From positions 1,130,585-1,194,584 of the forward strand of contig NZ_BMLC01000001.1 of NCBI RefSeq assembly GCF_014645015.1: a stretch of DNA of 64,000 nucleotides, read 5' to 3'. Positions 9,423-17,200 of this stretch are shown one piece after another. Below the pieces are notes generated by a model that was not told the DNA's origin, did not search any database, and was given only the letters and a program-made list of their open reading frames with translations. This DNA is from Salinibacterium xinjiangense (GTDB lineage: Bacteria; Actinomycetota; Actinomycetes; Actinomycetales; Microbacteriaceae). Numbering within the stretch: position 1 is the first letter of the stretch; each line of letters opens with the position of its first letter. The position numbers and the translations under genes were made by a program.

Positions 9423-10226
9423 TCAGCCGGTAATGGCCGGGATGATGGCGCCCGAGAACACCTGCCAGGCGAGAGCAGTCTTAGCGACGAGGCTCAGGGT
9501 GATGTAAGCGCGTTCACCCTGGAGGTAGCTCCTCCACTTGCCGACCTGCTTGTACTGAAGCCATTGGTTGATGGCGAAGGTGTTGAAAAACAGGAACAGC
9601 GAGATGACGATACCCACCACGAAGCCGGGGATCTCGGTCTCACTCGCGCTACCGGGACGCAGGAAGTACACGAGAACGACGATCCAGGGGACGATTCCGA
9701 CCATCGACCCGAAGATGAACGGAACCAGCCCGCCCGAGCCTGGCTTCTCGTACTTCTCCTGCAGTGCGCCGAACAGGATCATGGCTGCGTTCGCGGTGAA
9801 GAGGCCAAAAAACGCCCCGAAATCGGTCGCTCCGTTGATGGCGAGAATGAGCCAGATCATGATCGAGGAGCTCAGGGAGTATTCGACCCAGCGGAAATAG
9901 TTGCGGTTCTTGAGCAGCCCTGCCTTGTACCGCCCGAAGAACCCGGGGCTCGAGATGAGGAAGTGGAAGAAGGCGCTGAGCGCGAGGAAGGCGACGACTC
10001 CGATGCCGATGTTCACCTCGAAGAGCGTCACTCGCTCTGGTGGGATGGGAACTCCGGGCGGCCCCGCGAGGTAGTCGGCCGTCACGGCGAACAGCACCTG
10101 GGTGCTCAGCATCGTGAGCACAATGGCAAAACCGACGGCCTGCAGCAGGTGCAGACTGCCTGCCACCAGGTTGTAGATTCGCAACCGGCCTATCTGCTGG
10201 TCAGAGGTGTAGACAGTCTTGGCCAT
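9423..10226 (-). CDS. Heliorhodopsin
   Basis: A 267-residue seven-helix protein that matches heliorhodopsin (HeR). Relative to HeR-48C12, key residues align with a constant shift of 8: counterion E115 in RWVEYSLSSSIM (E107), H88 (H80), S245 (S237) and the retinal Schiff-base lysine K249 in SLVAKTALAWQVF (K241). SMVGIVPWIVVLVYF is another family signature. HeRs are light-absorbing membrane proteins oriented opposite to type-1 rhodopsins; their physiological role is unsettled. A strong AAGGAG site precedes the ATG. No retinal-synthesis gene is in this window. A winged-helix regulator gene lies 57 bases upstream on the same strand, and the inorganic-carbon operon is divergent beyond it. Confidence 0.95.
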   Translation of the reverse strand: MAKTVYTSDQQIGRLRIYNLVAGSLHLLQAVGFAIVLTMLSTQVLFAVTADYLAGPPGVPIPPERVTLFEVNIGIGVVAFLALSAFFHFLISSPGFFGRYKAGLLKNRNYFRWVEYSLSSSIMIWLILAINGATDFGAFFGLFTANAAMILFGALQEKYEKPGSGGLVPFIFGSMVGIVPWIVVLVYFLRPGSASETEIPGFVVGIVISLFLFFNTFAINQWLQYKQVGKWRSYLQGERAYITLSLVAKTALAWQVFSGAIIPAITG

Positions 10227-10283
10227 GAGCTGACTCCTTTGTTGGGGCTGACGTTAGCACCGGAGCCGCCAGCGTGGTTGCGG

Positions 10284-10586
10284 CTACGGGAGGGGCGGCG
10301 TCTCTGGGTCGCCCGGGTTGGCGAAGGCGGCCAGGAGTTCACCGATGCGGTGATCGCGGTCGAGGGGGTGCCGCAGCGGCATGGCGGTGTTGAGACGGTA
10401 GATGTTGCGACGGCCCTCACGCTCGCGCTCAAGGTAGCCAGCCTCTTCCAGCTCGGTCACGATGCGCTGGGCCGCTCGCTCCGTGATGCCCACCTGGACG
10501 GCCACATCCCGCAATCGCGCGTTCGGGTTGTCCGAAACGCACAACAGCACATGCGCGTGATTGGTGAGAAAGGTCCACTGAGCCAT
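10284..10586 (-). CDS. Winged-helix (MarR/ArsR-like) transcriptional regulator
   Basis: A 100-residue single-domain DNA-binding protein: FLTNHAHVLLCVSDNPNARL, then the helix-turn-helix DVAVQVGITERAAQRIVTEL and a wing with GYLEREREGRRNIYRLN. There is no ligand domain and no cysteine cluster. I use the ATG at 10586 (MAQWTFLTNH), which matches the usual start of this small family; the longer frame lacks support. It sits between heliorhodopsin (same strand, 57 bases) and dabB (divergent), so it is the natural candidate to control one or both. An inverted repeat in the divergent promoter (10604-10635) could be its site. Confidence 0.8.
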   Translation of the reverse strand: MAQWTFLTNHAHVLLCVSDNPNARLRDVAVQVGITERAAQRIVTELEEAGYLEREREGRRNIYRLNTAMPLRHPLDRDHRIGELLAAFANPGDPETPPLP

Positions 10587-10603
10587 TCCCCCATTGTGCC
10601 CCG

Positions 10604-10635
10604 CCGGAATTCGGTCGTCGCATATTGGATTCCGG
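10604..10635. promoter_or_regulatory. Inverted repeat in the divergent regulator/dabB promoter
   Basis: CCGGAAT at 10604-10610 and ATTCCGG at 10629-10635 form perfect 7-base arms around an 18-base spacer. They lie in the 106 bases between the regulator start (10586) and dabB (10693). Position suggests an operator for the adjacent winged-helix protein. No binding evidence exists. Confidence 0.4.
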
Positions 10636-10692
10636 TCATTCAACATGTGCTATGTTTTTCCTGTTTTCTACTTCACGTATTGGAAGGCTGGT

Positions 10693-12213
10693 ATGACAGA
10701 CGAACTGGTAGTGCTGGCCATCACCATGACTCCATGGATCGCCGCCTGTTTCTCCGCGCTCGCTGGTCGATCGCGGCTGGGCGCAGACACGACCGCGCGA
10801 GTCGCGGCCGCGATTGTCGCCTGCGGCTTTCTCGTTGCCGTCGCACTGTCACCGCTCGTCATGGCATCCGAGCCTCGGAACATGGGCATCGGCGCATCCG
10901 GTCTTCGGATCGATGCACTCGGGCTGATCCTGACGATGCTCGCGCTCGGGCTGGGTGCGCTGATCCAAACCTTCGCGATCCGGTATCTTCGCGGCGATGT
11001 ACGCCAGATCTGGTTCGTGACCACCGCCAACCTGCTCACCGGATCCACCGTGCTCATGGTGTGTGCCGGTTCGGTCGCGGTCTTCGCTGTGGCCTGGATC
11101 GCAGCGGGGGGCGCTCTCATCCTGCTCCTCGCCACCTACTGGCCGCTGGCACAGGCCCGCGCTGGCGTGCGCCGCACAGCCGTTCGATTCCTGATCGCGG
11201 ATATCGCGTTCCTGGCTGGCGTGAGCACCCTCCTGATCGTCGCCCGAGGAGACATCCCGCTGGACAGGCTGGGCGACATCACCTCAGCCATGCCGCTGCC
11301 GGCACAGCTGGGCGTCGCCGCAGCGCTCGTCGCACCGGCGCTCGCTCGCTCCAGCCAGATCCCTTTCCAGGGCTGGTTGCCCTACACCCTCGCTGCCCCC
11401 ACCCCGGTCTCGGCCCTGATGCATGCTGGTGTAGTCAACGCCGGGGCGATCCTGTTGATCCGCTTCACCCCCGTGATCGCCACACATCAGCTCATCATGA
11501 TCGCGATCTTCCTCGCAGGCGCCTCGACGCTGATCTACGCATCGACAATGCGTCTCATCCGTCCGGACGTGAAAGGTCGACTGGTGTTCTCGACGACGGC
11601 ACAAATGGGATTCATGATCATGACCTGCGGGCTTGGGCTGTTCGCCGCCGCGATCTTCCACCTGATTGCCCACTCGCTTTTCAAATCCGCGCTCTTCCTC
11701 GGAGCTGGCATGGGTGTAAGACAGCGTGCTGTCGACCGCGACCTTCCTGCCGCGCCATCCCCATCCAGATGGGCCACGGTCGTCGCGGTCGGGCTCGCTG
11801 TCATCGTGCCGCTGGTGGCCCTAGCCGGAGCAAAGCTGGTCTTCTCCCCGACCCTGACAGCAGCGGGCCTGGGACTGTTGGCGTTCGTCGCCATGACCGC
11901 AGGCGTTGCGCTGGGATCGGCGTTTACGACGAACTTCACCACACGTACGATTGCCGCCGGCGTCGCAGCGACGGTGGTGTTGGCTGTCGGTTACGTCACC
12001 TTCCTCGATGCCTTCGCCGAGATCCTCGAACCGCCGATCGCCGTCGCGGGTGCACCAGCGTGGTTGCTCGTGCTTCCCGCCGCCGGTCTGCTGATGCTGT
12101 GGGTGTTGGCCCGAAACTCTCGACATCTCTCCCCACTGGGTGACGCCATCTACGCACGTTCTGTGGCCAGCACCCAGCGCACACCATCACCAATGAAGGG
12201 CGTACCGTCATGA
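10693..12213 (+). CDS. dabB: DabB, NuoL-like membrane subunit of the inorganic carbon system
   Basis: A 506-residue polytopic protein of the proton-conducting antiporter family (NuoL/MrpA-like). The central core has QIPFQGWLPYTLAAPTPVSA and LMHAGVVNAGAILL, the conserved TM7-TM8 region of this family, and a later FHLIAHSLFKSALFLGAG segment. Next to a DUF2309/DabA gene the NuoL-like protein is DabB, which with DabA forms an energy-coupled CO2-hydrating complex that accumulates bicarbonate. I chose the ATG at 10693 (MTDELVV) for its GGAAGG site; upstream starts lack one. The stop overlaps the dabA start as ATGA. Confidence 0.88.
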   Translation: MTDELVVLAITMTPWIAACFSALAGRSRLGADTTARVAAAIVACGFLVAVALSPLVMASEPRNMGIGASGLRIDALGLILTMLALGLGALIQTFAIRYLRGDVRQIWFVTTANLLTGSTVLMVCAGSVAVFAVAWIAAGGALILLLATYWPLAQARAGVRRTAVRFLIADIAFLAGVSTLLIVARGDIPLDRLGDITSAMPLPAQLGVAAALVAPALARSSQIPFQGWLPYTLAAPTPVSALMHAGVVNAGAILLIRFTPVIATHQLIMIAIFLAGASTLIYASTMRLIRPDVKGRLVFSTTAQMGFMIMTCGLGLFAAAIFHLIAHSLFKSALFLGAGMGVRQRAVDRDLPAAPSPSRWATVVAVGLAVIVPLVALAGAKLVFSPTLTAAGLGLLAFVAMTAGVALGSAFTTNFTTRTIAAGVAATVVLAVGYVTFLDAFAEILEPPIAVAGAPAWLLVLPAAGLLMLWVLARNSRHLSPLGDAIYARSVASTQRTPSPMKGVPS

Positions 12214-14645
12214 GCCTGATTCTCCGCGCGCACGTTGCCGCCGCAGCACACGATGTCGTGTCCTCCTGGCCGCTGGAGTCGTTCATCGCCGTAAACCCCC
12301 TCGCCAGCCGCGAATCCCACCCCTTCGAGACCTCGGCGACACCGGATGCGACCCTCACCCGGAGTCGCGACGCCTACCTCTCCGACTACCGCCTGGGCAG
12401 AATCGACAACACCGATCTCGAAGCCGCCCTCATCGAACGCATCCCCGCATTCGCGACGTCCTTCACCGTCGGTACGAGCACCATCTCTGCGAAGCGCGTC
12501 GCCGTGCTCGATCTGACGACGGTGGAATGGGGCTCGCCGCGCCCAGCAGACGGCACTCCGACGTGGATTGACGAGTACGTCGCTGCGTGGGTCTCGACCT
12601 ACCTGAATCCGGATCCACTCTGGATGATGCCGCACAGCGAACGCGGGCTGTTCGGGGCATGGCGGCATCTCGCCCGCCACGACACCGCACTGCCCCGACG
12701 TGCTCGCCGAAAGCTCGGCGGGGTCCCGTCCGAGCCAGACGGCGCGTTGGCCTGGGCACTGAACGAGCTGGAAATCCCGTCGCAGAAGATCGTCGCAAGC
12801 CTGCGCGAAGAACTGAACCGGTTGCCGGGATGGGTGGGTCACATCAAGTGGCGGGCAGACCGGATCGGAGACATCGACATCGCCTCCTATCTCGCCGTGC
12901 GGTTCGTGCTGCGCGCCATCCTCGATATCTCCCCCGTTCACACCTCCGGGCCCTCCGACACCGGCAGCCCGGAACCGACGGTCTGGCAACGGGCCGAAAC
13001 GGTGACGCGCTCGCTCCTCGGCTCGGAGGTGACCCGCGAGCATATTGCCGCGATCGCGAGGGTGCTGGCCAACCATCCGGTGACTGAGCATCCATACACG
13101 TGGCAAAAGGCGTACGAAATCCACTACCGCGCCGCCCTCATGCCTGCTCTCAGCGCGACGCATGAGGTGCACGGGCGACCCGAGATGCAACTGGTCATGT
13201 GCATCGATCCGCGCTCGGAGGGCATGCGGCGACACCTCGAGTGCGACCCGGGGGTCGAGACGTTCGGATTTGCGGGGTTCTTCGGCATCCCCATGCGCTT
13301 CGCGCGCTACCGGGCTCGCGGCAGCATCGACTCCCTTCCGGCACTTCTCACCGCACGCCATCACATCACCGAAGACCCGACCGACATGGCACAGACCCGA
13401 CGCCTTCTCGCACGGGCACGGAATCGGGACGCCTTTCGAAAGGCGAACCATCACGCCGATTCGAACGCGGCGACGCCCTTCGCGTTCGCGGAAGTCACCG
13501 GCTGGATCTTCGGTGCCGCGAGCATCCTGCGCACCTTCACTCCGGCGCTTCACGCACGACTGGCCCGCGCCCTCACCCCTGCCCTCGAACGGCCGGACTC
13601 GACCGTCACGGTCGCCGACTCGTTCAGTCTGCAGGATCGTGCAGCGATGGCAAGGACAGCCGTCCGGATGATGGGGATGACAGGGTTCGCACCCCTCGTC
13701 GTCCTGGCCGGGCACAAGTCCGAGTCTGCGAACAACCTGTTCGAGTCTGCCCTGGACTGCGGAGCGTGTGGCGGTAACCCCGGAGCCGCGAATGCGCGCG
13801 CCGCGGCCGCCATCTTCAACGATCCGGCGGTTCGGGAGCTGCTCTCGACCGGGGGAATCGACATCCCCGCCGACACCGTGTTCGCCGCTGCCGAGCACAA
13901 CACGGCGACGGATGCCATGACTCTGCTCGACCAGCACCTGCTGCCCCGCAGCCATGACCAGTTTGTGCAGAGGTTCGATCGGCTGTCGCGCACCGCCGGT
14001 GACCACCTGTTAAGGGAGCGCGCGAACGACCTCCCGGGGGCATCACGGCGGCGCTCATCCACCCCGTTGCGTGCTCGCGCGCACGATTGGGCTGAAGTGT
14101 ATCCAGAGCTCGGGCTCGCGGGAAATGCCGCCATGATCATCGGCCCGCGCCGAATCACCCGTGGCGTGGACCTCGGCAGGCGCGTGTTCCTGCACTCGTA
14201 CGAGTCAGGCGAGGATCCGGATGGGACCGCTCTGGAGACGATCATGACCGCCCCGCTTGTCGTCGCCCAGTGGATAAACCACCAGTACTACTTTTCGGCA
14301 CTCAACCCGACCACCCTTGGCGCCGGAACGAAGACCATTCACAACGCCGTCGGGACGATCGGGGTACTCGCTGGCGGCAGCGGCGACCTGCGGCGAGGGC
14401 TGCCCTGGCAATCGGTCGGATGCGGAACCGAGCTTTTCCACGAGCCGATGCGCCTGGCCGTCGTCATCCAGGCACCACTAGAGCGGGTGGGCGACATCGT
14501 GTCCCGCAACCAGGTATTGCGAAACCTGCTCGACAACGACTGGATCACCCTCACCGCACGCCACGATTCGACGGCCGTCTGGCATCGATACACCCGCTAC
14601 GGCTGGTCGCAAGCCCCCATCACCACGGAAGGACGACGCTCATGA
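12210..14645 (+). CDS. dabA: DabA, DUF2309 beta-carbonic-anhydrase-like subunit
   Basis: An 811-residue DUF2309/DabA protein. The zinc-site residues known from Halothiobacillus DabA (Cys, Asp, His, Cys) are present: C331 and D333 in VMCIDPRSEG, H502 in GHKSESANN, and C517 in ALDCGACGGNPGAANARA; the His-to-Cys spacing (15) is the same. Other signatures are EAWPLESFIAVNP-like SWPLESFIAVNPLAS near residue 20 and FGFAGFFGIP. With DabB it should drive one-way CO2 hydration at the membrane, supplying bicarbonate. In a heterotroph this would feed carboxylases. It overlaps both neighbours by 4 bases, so the three genes are one operon. Confidence 0.92.
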   Translation: MSLILRAHVAAAAHDVVSSWPLESFIAVNPLASRESHPFETSATPDATLTRSRDAYLSDYRLGRIDNTDLEAALIERIPAFATSFTVGTSTISAKRVAVLDLTTVEWGSPRPADGTPTWIDEYVAAWVSTYLNPDPLWMMPHSERGLFGAWRHLARHDTALPRRARRKLGGVPSEPDGALAWALNELEIPSQKIVASLREELNRLPGWVGHIKWRADRIGDIDIASYLAVRFVLRAILDISPVHTSGPSDTGSPEPTVWQRAETVTRSLLGSEVTREHIAAIARVLANHPVTEHPYTWQKAYEIHYRAALMPALSATHEVHGRPEMQLVMCIDPRSEGMRRHLECDPGVETFGFAGFFGIPMRFARYRARGSIDSLPALLTARHHITEDPTDMAQTRRLLARARNRDAFRKANHHADSNAATPFAFAEVTGWIFGAASILRTFTPALHARLARALTPALERPDSTVTVADSFSLQDRAAMARTAVRMMGMTGFAPLVVLAGHKSESANNLFESALDCGACGGNPGAANARAAAAIFNDPAVRELLSTGGIDIPADTVFAAAEHNTATDAMTLLDQHLLPRSHDQFVQRFDRLSRTAGDHLLRERANDLPGASRRRSSTPLRARAHDWAEVYPELGLAGNAAMIIGPRRITRGVDLGRRVFLHSYESGEDPDGTALETIMTAPLVVAQWINHQYYFSALNPTTLGAGTKTIHNAVGTIGVLAGGSGDLRRGLPWQSVGCGTELFHEPMRLAVVIQAPLERVGDIVSRNQVLRNLLDNDWITLTARHDSTAVWHRYTRYGWSQAPITTEGRRS

Positions 14646-14959
14646 ACAACCTGACGAAGATGACCCGGCTGGAGGTCATCGTGCCAGCCCGTGACGCCCC
14701 GCCCATCAGGGACCTGATCACGAGTGCGGGCGCAACCGGCTATACCTCCGTGTCGGGAGTGTCCGGAATCGGACATCATGGCCAGCACTCAGGTGCCCTG
14801 CTCTTCAACGAGTACGACACCCTGACCATGCTCATCACCGTCCTGCCACCCGACAAAGCCGGAGACCTCATCGATGCCGTCCGCGAGCTTCTCAGCACCT
14901 CCAGCGGCGTGATGTTCGTCGCTGACACCTATGTCTCCAGACCCGACTACTTTCAATGA
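14642..14959 (+). CDS. PII-like protein of the DAB operon
   Basis: A 105-residue protein with the ferredoxin-like layout of PII signal proteins: TRLEVIVPARDAPPIRDLI, a T-loop-like stretch (GYTSVSGVSGIGHHGQHSG), LTMLITVLPPDKAGDLIDAV and a closing strand GVMFVADTYVSRP. The classical uridylylated Tyr motif is not evident. Its ATG overlaps the dabA stop as ATGA. PII-like genes have been noted beside dab genes, and a role in adjusting DAB activity to bicarbonate or adenylate level is an inference. It does not look like an ordinary GlnB/GlnK because the T-loop is His/Gly-rich. Confidence 0.7.
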   Translation: MNNLTKMTRLEVIVPARDAPPIRDLITSAGATGYTSVSGVSGIGHHGQHSGALLFNEYDTLTMLITVLPPDKAGDLIDAVRELLSTSSGVMFVADTYVSRPDYFQ

Positions 14960-14991
14960 CGGATGCCCCCGTGATCCGATACAGGTTACCC

Positions 14992-15004
14992 GTATTAGTA
15001 ATAC
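14992..15004. promoter_or_regulatory. Palindrome upstream of the aldo/keto reductase operon
   Basis: GTATTAGTAATAC is a perfect palindrome around a central G, 15 bases before the reductase ATG, which lacks a good ribosome site. GTAT...ATAC elements are common for winged-helix repressors such as HxlR/MarR types. The regulator is unknown; the operon's own GntR is one candidate. Confidence 0.4.
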
Positions 15005-15019
15005 TGATAGCTTTGCGTC

Positions 15020-15844
15020 ATGAGCATCATCACCCTCAACAACGGCGTTTCGATCCCGCAGGTCGGGTTCGGCGTTTTCCAGATCCCTCCAACGGACGCC
15101 CAGCGCATGACTGAGGCAGCCCTGTCTGCCGGCTACCGTCACATCGACACCGCGGCCGGCTACCAGAACGAGGAAGGCGTCGGCGTCGGGGTGATCCAGT
15201 CCGGCCTGCCCCGTGACGAAGTCTTCGTCACCACGAAGCTGTGGAACGCTGACCAGGGCTACGAGAAAGCCCTCGCCGCGTATGAGACGAGCCGCAAAAA
15301 GCTCGGTCTCGACTACATCGACCTCTACCTCATCCACTTCCCGATTCCGCAGAAGCGGCTCTACCAAGAGACCTGGAAAGCACTCGAGAAGCTCTACAGC
15401 GAGGGCGCGGTGCGCGCGATCGGGGTATCCAACTTCAAGTTCCCCTACCTCGACCGCCTGCTCGCCGGCGCTGAGGTCGTGCCCGCGGTGCACCAGATCG
15501 AGGTTCACCCGACCTACCAGCAGGCAGAGTTGGATGCCCTCACACGCGTACATGGCATCGCGGTGGAGGCGTACAGCCCGCTCGGCCGTGGCGCCGACCT
15601 GACCGCACCCGCCATCGTCGAGATCGCGGCGCGAGTCGGGGCGACCCCCGCCCAGGTCATCATGACGTGGCACCTGAAGCGCGGGCGGATCGTGCTGCCG
15701 AAGTCGGCATCCGTCGAACGCCTCACAGAAAACCTGCGCACCGATCACATCGAGCTGACCGAGGCCGACCTTATGACGATCGAGACGCTCGAAGCGGGTC
15801 TTCGCACCGGCGAAGACATCGAGACCTTCGACATCCCCGCATGA
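15020..15844 (+). CDS. Aldo/keto reductase (2,5-diketo-gluconate reductase type)
   Basis: A 274-residue NADPH-dependent reductase of the AKR superfamily. It starts LNNGVSIPQVGFGVFQI, has the catalytic Asp/Tyr region GYRHIDTAAGYQNEEGVG, catalytic Lys in FVTTKLW, the His-containing LYLIHFPIP, GVSNF, and the NADPH-binding end IVLPKSASVERLTEN. Length is normal. It reduces aldehydes or ketones; the substrate cannot be told. It overlaps the next gene by 4 bases (ATGA) and heads a three-gene set with an HbpS-like protein and a GntR regulator. Confidence 0.9.
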   Translation: MSIITLNNGVSIPQVGFGVFQIPPTDAQRMTEAALSAGYRHIDTAAGYQNEEGVGVGVIQSGLPRDEVFVTTKLWNADQGYEKALAAYETSRKKLGLDYIDLYLIHFPIPQKRLYQETWKALEKLYSEGAVRAIGVSNFKFPYLDRLLAGAEVVPAVHQIEVHPTYQQAELDALTRVHGIAVEAYSPLGRGADLTAPAIVEIAARVGATPAQVIMTWHLKRGRIVLPKSASVERLTENLRTDHIELTEADLMTIETLEAGLRTGEDIETFDIPA

Positions 15845-16335
15845 TGACATCTACAGCTGAGATCATTGCTCGCGCCGAGGCCGACGAACAACGCCTCCAG
15901 TTCAGGTCATTTACCCCGGATGACGCGTTCCGTCTCGGCATGCTCATGCGCGAACTCGCGCAGTCGCGGGGGAACACGATCACCATCGACATCGCGCTCG
16001 GTGAGCAGCGCCTGTTCCACACCGCGCTCCCCGGGACCTCCGCCCACAACGCGAAGTGGATCGAGCGAAAGAAGCGCACCGTGCGCGAATGGGCCGCAAG
16101 CAGCTACGCCGTGGGGCTGCGGTTCCCGATCCTCGATCCACCGTTCGCCCTCGAAGATGCCCCCTGGATGGATCCGATGCTGTACTCGGGCAGCGGAGGC
16201 GGTTTCCCGGTCGTCGTGACGGGCGTGGGAATGGTGGGCACGATCGCCATTTCCGGCCTGCGCCACGACCTCGACCACGCCTTCATCGTCGACGCCCTGA
16301 CCCTCTTCCTCGGAGTCGATCCGGACGCCCCGTGA
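15841..16335 (+). CDS. HbpS/UPF0303-like heme-degrading-domain protein
   Basis: A 164-residue protein of the UPF0303/YBR137W group, a subset of the GlcG/HbpS fold. Visible signatures are FTPDDAFRLGMLM, ITIDIALGEQRLFHTALPGTS, NAKWIERKKRTV and the Gly-rich end YSGSGGGFPVVVTGVGMVGTIAISGL. The family is often labelled heme-degrading domain, but activity is rarely shown, and cofactor binding is unproved here. It is translationally overlapped with both the reductase before it and the GntR gene after it (GTGA), so the three products likely serve one pathway. Confidence 0.75.
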   Translation: MMTSTAEIIARAEADEQRLQFRSFTPDDAFRLGMLMRELAQSRGNTITIDIALGEQRLFHTALPGTSAHNAKWIERKKRTVREWAASSYAVGLRFPILDPPFALEDAPWMDPMLYSGSGGGFPVVVTGVGMVGTIAISGLRHDLDHAFIVDALTLFLGVDPDAP

Positions 16336-17069
16336 CAGACTCACCGGATCCGTCCCCCGAAGACGACCCTGTATCCCAGGATGTCGCCCCGCGGTCGTCC
16401 CTGCACGCAACGGTTCTCGACGTGGTCGGCTCTGAGATCGTCGCGGGGAGACTGCGCGAGAACGACACCCTGAACGTGGAGGTGTTGCGCGAGCGATTCG
16501 GCGTCTCGCGAACCGTCATCAGGGAGACCCTGCGCTCACTTGCAGCCCTGGGCCTGGTGCGCGCGCGATCGAAGGTGGGCACGCAGGTCAACCACCTGAG
16601 CTCCTGGACACTGCTCAACCCCACGATCATCCGGTGGCGGGCAGCAGCGCACTATCGCGAGCAGATGATCGAACTGCTGCAGGTACGGAGGGGCATCGAG
16701 GCCACCGCCGCGGGCCTCGCCGCCGCCACGATGACGGACAGCGACATCGCCCGGCTCGTCGAGCTGGGTGACCGGCTGGCCTCGGCCGCCGAGTCGGACG
16801 ACGGCGAGACGTTCCTCAACGCGGACACCGCGTTCCATCGCCTGCTGCTGGAGGGCAGCGGGAATCCGGTGATCGCGCAGTTCGCGGAGGTGGTCACCGC
16901 GGCGTTGAGAACACGTGACGACGCGCACCAGCCCCTCATCATCGACACCACTCCGCTCGGGCTCGCACTCCACGCGCAGCTTGCCGACGCGATCGCGTCG
17001 CACAACGTCGAACTCGCCGAACGGCTGGCGACCGCGATCGCAGACACGACGCTCTCCGAATTCACCTGA
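16332..17069 (+). CDS. GntR family regulator, FadR/FCD type
   Basis: A 245-residue regulator starting at a GTG that overlaps the previous stop. The N-terminal winged helix has EVLRERFGVSRTVIRETLRSL; the C-terminal FCD all-helical ligand domain has VRRGIEATAAGLAAA, FHRLLLEGSGNPVIAQ and HAQLADAIASHNVE, which carry the usual metal-binding Asp/His positions. FCD ligands are mostly small carboxylates or sugar acids. Its place at the end of a reductase/HbpS-like operon suggests it senses the substrate of that pathway, consistent with a sugar-acid route. The helix-turn-helix and FCD parts both look intact. Confidence 0.9.
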   Translation: MTDSPDPSPEDDPVSQDVAPRSSLHATVLDVVGSEIVAGRLRENDTLNVEVLRERFGVSRTVIRETLRSLAALGLVRARSKVGTQVNHLSSWTLLNPTIIRWRAAAHYREQMIELLQVRRGIEATAAGLAAATMTDSDIARLVELGDRLASAAESDDGETFLNADTAFHRLLLEGSGNPVIAQFAEVVTAALRTRDDAHQPLIIDTTPLGLALHAQLADAIASHNVELAERLATAIADTTLSEFT

Positions 17070-17200
17070 TCCGCTGTCTTGTCACCGAAGGCACCTCCCT
17101 GCAAAACCAGGGCACTCAAAAGCCGTGACAATCTTCCCCAGCGTCCCACTCGGGACTTTCGGCTCTGTTCGGGTTCGCGCCCGCGGTGCATCATTGCGGT

